From NCBI RefSeq assembly GCF_016086655.4, contig NC_052135.2, forward strand, positions 47,665,671 to 47,729,670: a DNA stretch of 64,000 nt, written 5' to 3'. Shown here in pieces: positions 61,100-64,000 of this stretch; position 1 is the stretch's first letter, and every line of letters starts with the position of its first letter. The notes under the pieces are model-generated. The model had not been told where the DNA came from, ran no database searches, and saw nothing but the letters and a program-made list of their open reading frames with translations. The translations under genes were made by a program, and so were the position numbers. This DNA is from Lepeophtheirus salmonis (lineage: Eukaryota > Arthropoda > Copepoda > Siphonostomatoida > Caligidae).

Positions 61100-63230
61100 C
61101 CTAATAATTCAGAGCAATGGCAGGTGCTCCCCTAGTTAGAATTTGTACATATACGAGTATAATAAGAGCTTTTGTGTGTTTCTTTTATTTCTGCACCCAC
61201 CATTGGGCCTAGGAGGCTGTAACATTAAATGGGGGCTTCTTTCGAACCTGGTAAGACAAAAAAGAGGGTGCCAATTTTCAGGGGGGGGGGAAAGGGGGTA
61301 ATATAACTCAACAAATACTAACGTTTTCTAAATTTATTCATGATCAAAAAAAATAAAAAAAAAATGATGGGCATTTTTAAATAAAATCCTTAAAAATTTC
61401 AGTTTCTTTTATGTGGAAAAAAATTAATTTCCAATGGAATATTGGATACATAGATAAAATAAAGTATGTAGAAATTTTTCTGGATATTCGTTTGCATATA
61501 AATTTTCAATTTTGAATAATAAATGCCACAAAACGATGTATTTTACACATAATTTTATTGAGATTCTATATAATTATTTTGTATTTTGAATTTCCAGAAC
61601 ATTTTATAACATAGTTTTTGCAATAATTACAAAAATGAACCAGTTAACGAAGCTTATTTTTTCAATGACATTATTTCCCATTACTTTTTTGGTTTTGCAA
61701 GTACGAAATTTTTTTGGTAAGTTTCAGTTTTGAGTATATAGGAATGGTAATTGTTGATGATATGAGAATACAAATGTGAAAATTGAATAAGGTATTACTG
61801 TCATTTACTTAGATGTTTCTTTACTAGGTTCATAATCGCTGCACTATTTTGCAGCTTTCAATATTTTGTCTTTTTTTTTTTTTGCTAACACCCTATTTTT
61901 TTTCTTACAAATATGATATTGTTTTATGTATACACTTAAATACTATTGTCTATATATCTTTTTTTAAAGGTGCTTTATTTACTCCAGAAATGGAGATATC
62001 CCCGTATATCTGGTGTATATTTACTTTCTATATAAATTTTGTATCTTATCAAATACTTCCTTAATCAATTTTTTGAGGGATGGTACTTCATTAGTAAAAG
62101 AAGTCGTATAAAATTTATGAGTTAATGATCGAGGTTTTAAATAACTTTGAAAATGGTTGTCATTTATCTACCCCAACGATGAATATGAAAAATTAACATT
62201 GATTGCAAGTGAGGAACATCTTATTCTGTAAAGAACATGTCTTTTTTGATAATTATGATTTTTTAATTATAAGAATATTTTCTTTTAAGTTTACTGAAAT
62301 TAATATTTCTTTCTTAGCTGCAATTTTAGATTATTAACTCACAGGATAAATTATCAGCGTAAAAAAATATTCTATTTGTGAACTCATGGTTATACTATCA
62401 CATGTAACAACTAAGACAAACTAATAGTAAGTAAAGTTTAATATTACTGAAATATTAATCTTTATGGTGGAATGGCTAAACAACATAAGAAAGTACTTGA
62501 TTTATGATTTAACAGTGGGTTAAAAATTAATGGTACTCTTTTACCAAAAAGTTGGGCCATCCCTAATCCATATTTTATTTTCAATCTCCCTCTTACTAGG
62601 TTTATAATCTGGTAAGTTTGTAATTTGATCTTTCAGATAGTCATTCTTCACCAAATACTCATTCACTTTTTTAAAATATTTATTGAATATCCTATTCTTT
62701 GCTGTTATAATTATTATGATTACTTAAATCAGATAGCTTACAATAAGTAATAAAAAGTTGATTTAACGTCTCAGTTAAAGCCAAATTTTGCATTGAACAG
62801 AGCATTAAATTAGTAAATAATTAATCTAATTTGATGTACTTTATGTTCCAATATCGCTCAGACACTTTTGAATCAAAAATAACTTCTATATTTTTTTCAT
62901 TTATTTATTATAAATATTTGAAGGTGTTGACTCAAAAGTTTAGATACTTTCTTTAATTTTTTGATCTATGTCAGTAAGCCTCAAAGTAAGTTTAAAATAT
63001 CCAACCTTTGTAAAAAAAAGTGTACAAGCAGATTATTTACTGTTTATTTTATAATATATATATTTTTTTGGACTATTTGGGTAATTAAAGGCGCACTAGA
63101 TACCTTGCTAAAAATCCAGAGGATGTGTTAGATATATGTGAAGGCCAAAGTATTCATAGTCAACCAAGATACTGGAAGCAATTACTGATTAAATTATTCA
63201 AAAAAATCCAATATAATTGCCCAAATGGAT
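61100..63230. other. Region without recognisable genes
   Basis: It starts with a slightly GC-richer patch (61100-61310) including a G-run, then AT-rich sequence. The frame at 61849-62064 begins in a T-tract and is hydrophobic because of T-rich codons. No gene was seen. Confidence 0.5.
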
Positions 63231-63239
63231 AGCATTAAA

Positions 63240-63505
63240 ACACTTTTGCCAGCAATATTTTTTCAAATTTCAACAGCTTCTTTGGACTCAATATATCCAT
63301 TACACACATCAAAAGCCGCTCAATCTAAAAATTTAAAATATAAGGATTTTAGTCAGAAGAACTTTTGGCTCTGTCACCCATAGACTTGAATCTCTTTGAT
63401 TCCTATGTATGAAGCGCCATTGAGAAAAATGGTTCTTCCTCTTTCCACCAAAATATTAGAGAGGTATACTGTTGAAGAGAGATAAACTTTGAAAAAGTAA
63501 TACCT
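63240..63505 (+). pseudogene. Mariner-like transposase C-terminal fossil
   Basis: Two frames share the family text. One reads HTSKAAQSKNLKYKDFSQKN before FW, the stretch after the second catalytic Asp. The other reads LSPIDLNLFDSYV, stop, SAIEKNGSSSFHQNIREVYC, equivalent to SSPDLNPxDYxVWSxIE. The Asp in NLFD would be the third catalytic residue. Further upstream, VKAKVFIVNQDTGSN (63140s) may belong but is uncertain. Ends are approximate and no inverted repeats were found. Confidence 0.68.
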
Positions 63506-64000
63506 CTATATAAGTAGTTTAGCTTATAAAAAACAAAAAAATATTTAAAATAACTATTAAAAAAGTTATTAACCCTTGTTGATAAAAAATAAAGGTGCCC
63601 AAGTGATATTGAAAAGTATTTAGAGAGCTTGAGTATTATTGTTTATTCACTATTATAAAGACAATATGATATCTTCTATTTATATTATTTCTTTAAATCT
63701 GCTATAAACAGTAATTTTTGAAGGGAAAATAATGTATATCAATTCTAATTTGTAATGTTTTTTTTTTTTTTTTAATTCGATTTAATAGAGTAAAATTTTT
63801 GTTTCCCATATTCCTTTAGTAGATTTTTATACATTATAATGAAGACATAAATATACTATAAAAATCATTTTTCTCTTTTTTCAATTATAACTACGTTTAT
63901 GCTTGTTTCACACAATTAGTCTATATACATACATATTACATAATAAATATATAGAAATCAAGAGTTAATGAACTTTTAATTCGATTGGAAATCTCTGTTT
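63506..64000. other. AT-rich right edge
   Basis: It contains a T17 tract near 63757-63773 and no gene or repeat that I recognise. Confidence 0.5.

Noticed and set aside
61849..62064. 71-codon hydrophobic frame
   Set aside because: It starts in a T-tract and has no recognisable domain.
1..64000. Search for CRISPR arrays, bacterial operons, tRNA and rRNA genes
   Set aside because: No regularly spaced repeats, no tRNA cloverleaf-like or rRNA-like segments were noticed, and the spliced gene shows this is eukaryotic nuclear DNA.

Overview
This is an AT-rich animal nuclear window (about 70% A+T by eye) with long introns, consensus GT-AG splice sites and many decayed DNA transposons. The transposon mix, chiefly maT/Tc1-mariner-like transposase fossils plus a piggyBac-type element and a non-LTR reverse transcriptase, together with the composition, suggests an arthropod. 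A copepod such as a sea louse (Caligidae) is my best guess, but this is inference. There are no operons, CRISPR arrays, tRNA or rRNA genes that I can see.

One host gene dominates. A dipeptidyl-peptidase-IV family protein (DPP4/DPP6/DPP10 clan, peptidase family S9B) is encoded on the minus strand. Nine coding exons run from the ATG near 48576 to 320, and the gene continues off the left edge. All eight complete internal junctions are GT-AG and phase-compatible. The exons give about 659 residues: a 71-residue basic, Gly/Ser-rich cytoplasmic tail, one signal-anchor membrane segment, and most of the extracellular beta-propeller. The C-terminal alpha/beta-hydrolase part with the Ser-Asp-His triad would lie beyond position 1. 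Residues matching the DPP4 substrate-anchoring Arg and Glu-Glu pair are present, which leans towards a working exopeptidase rather than a DPP6/DPP10-like dead enzyme.

Layout: exons 9 and 8 (320-1130) are separated by a 62-bp intron. A 7.6-kb intron follows, holding a mariner with readable terminal inverted repeats (3153-4498) and a second transposase tail (about 8090-8326). Exon 7 is at 8748-8874, and the next intron holds a piggyBac-like element (about 9870-11693). Exons 6 and 5 (14342-15702) are followed by an 8.2-kb intron with another fossil transposase (16439-17280). Exon 4 (23905-23957), a 10-kb intron, exon 3 (34032-34201) and a 13.5-kb intron come next. That last intron carries a reverse-transcriptase fragment (37830-39560) and two mariner fossils (40215-41995). 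Exons 2 and 1 lie at 47658-48576. From 48577 to 64000 there is no secure gene: only a non-autonomous mariner (52527-53008), an internally deleted element (58440-58980), another transposase tail (63240-63505), tandem/simple repeats, and a compositionally distinct island (about 57110-57540) that might be a promoter or 5' exon.

I found no convincing new biological system. The items most worth a second look are the peptidase's retained active-site residues, the diversity of dead maT-like elements in one locus, and several foldback/MITE-like repeats.
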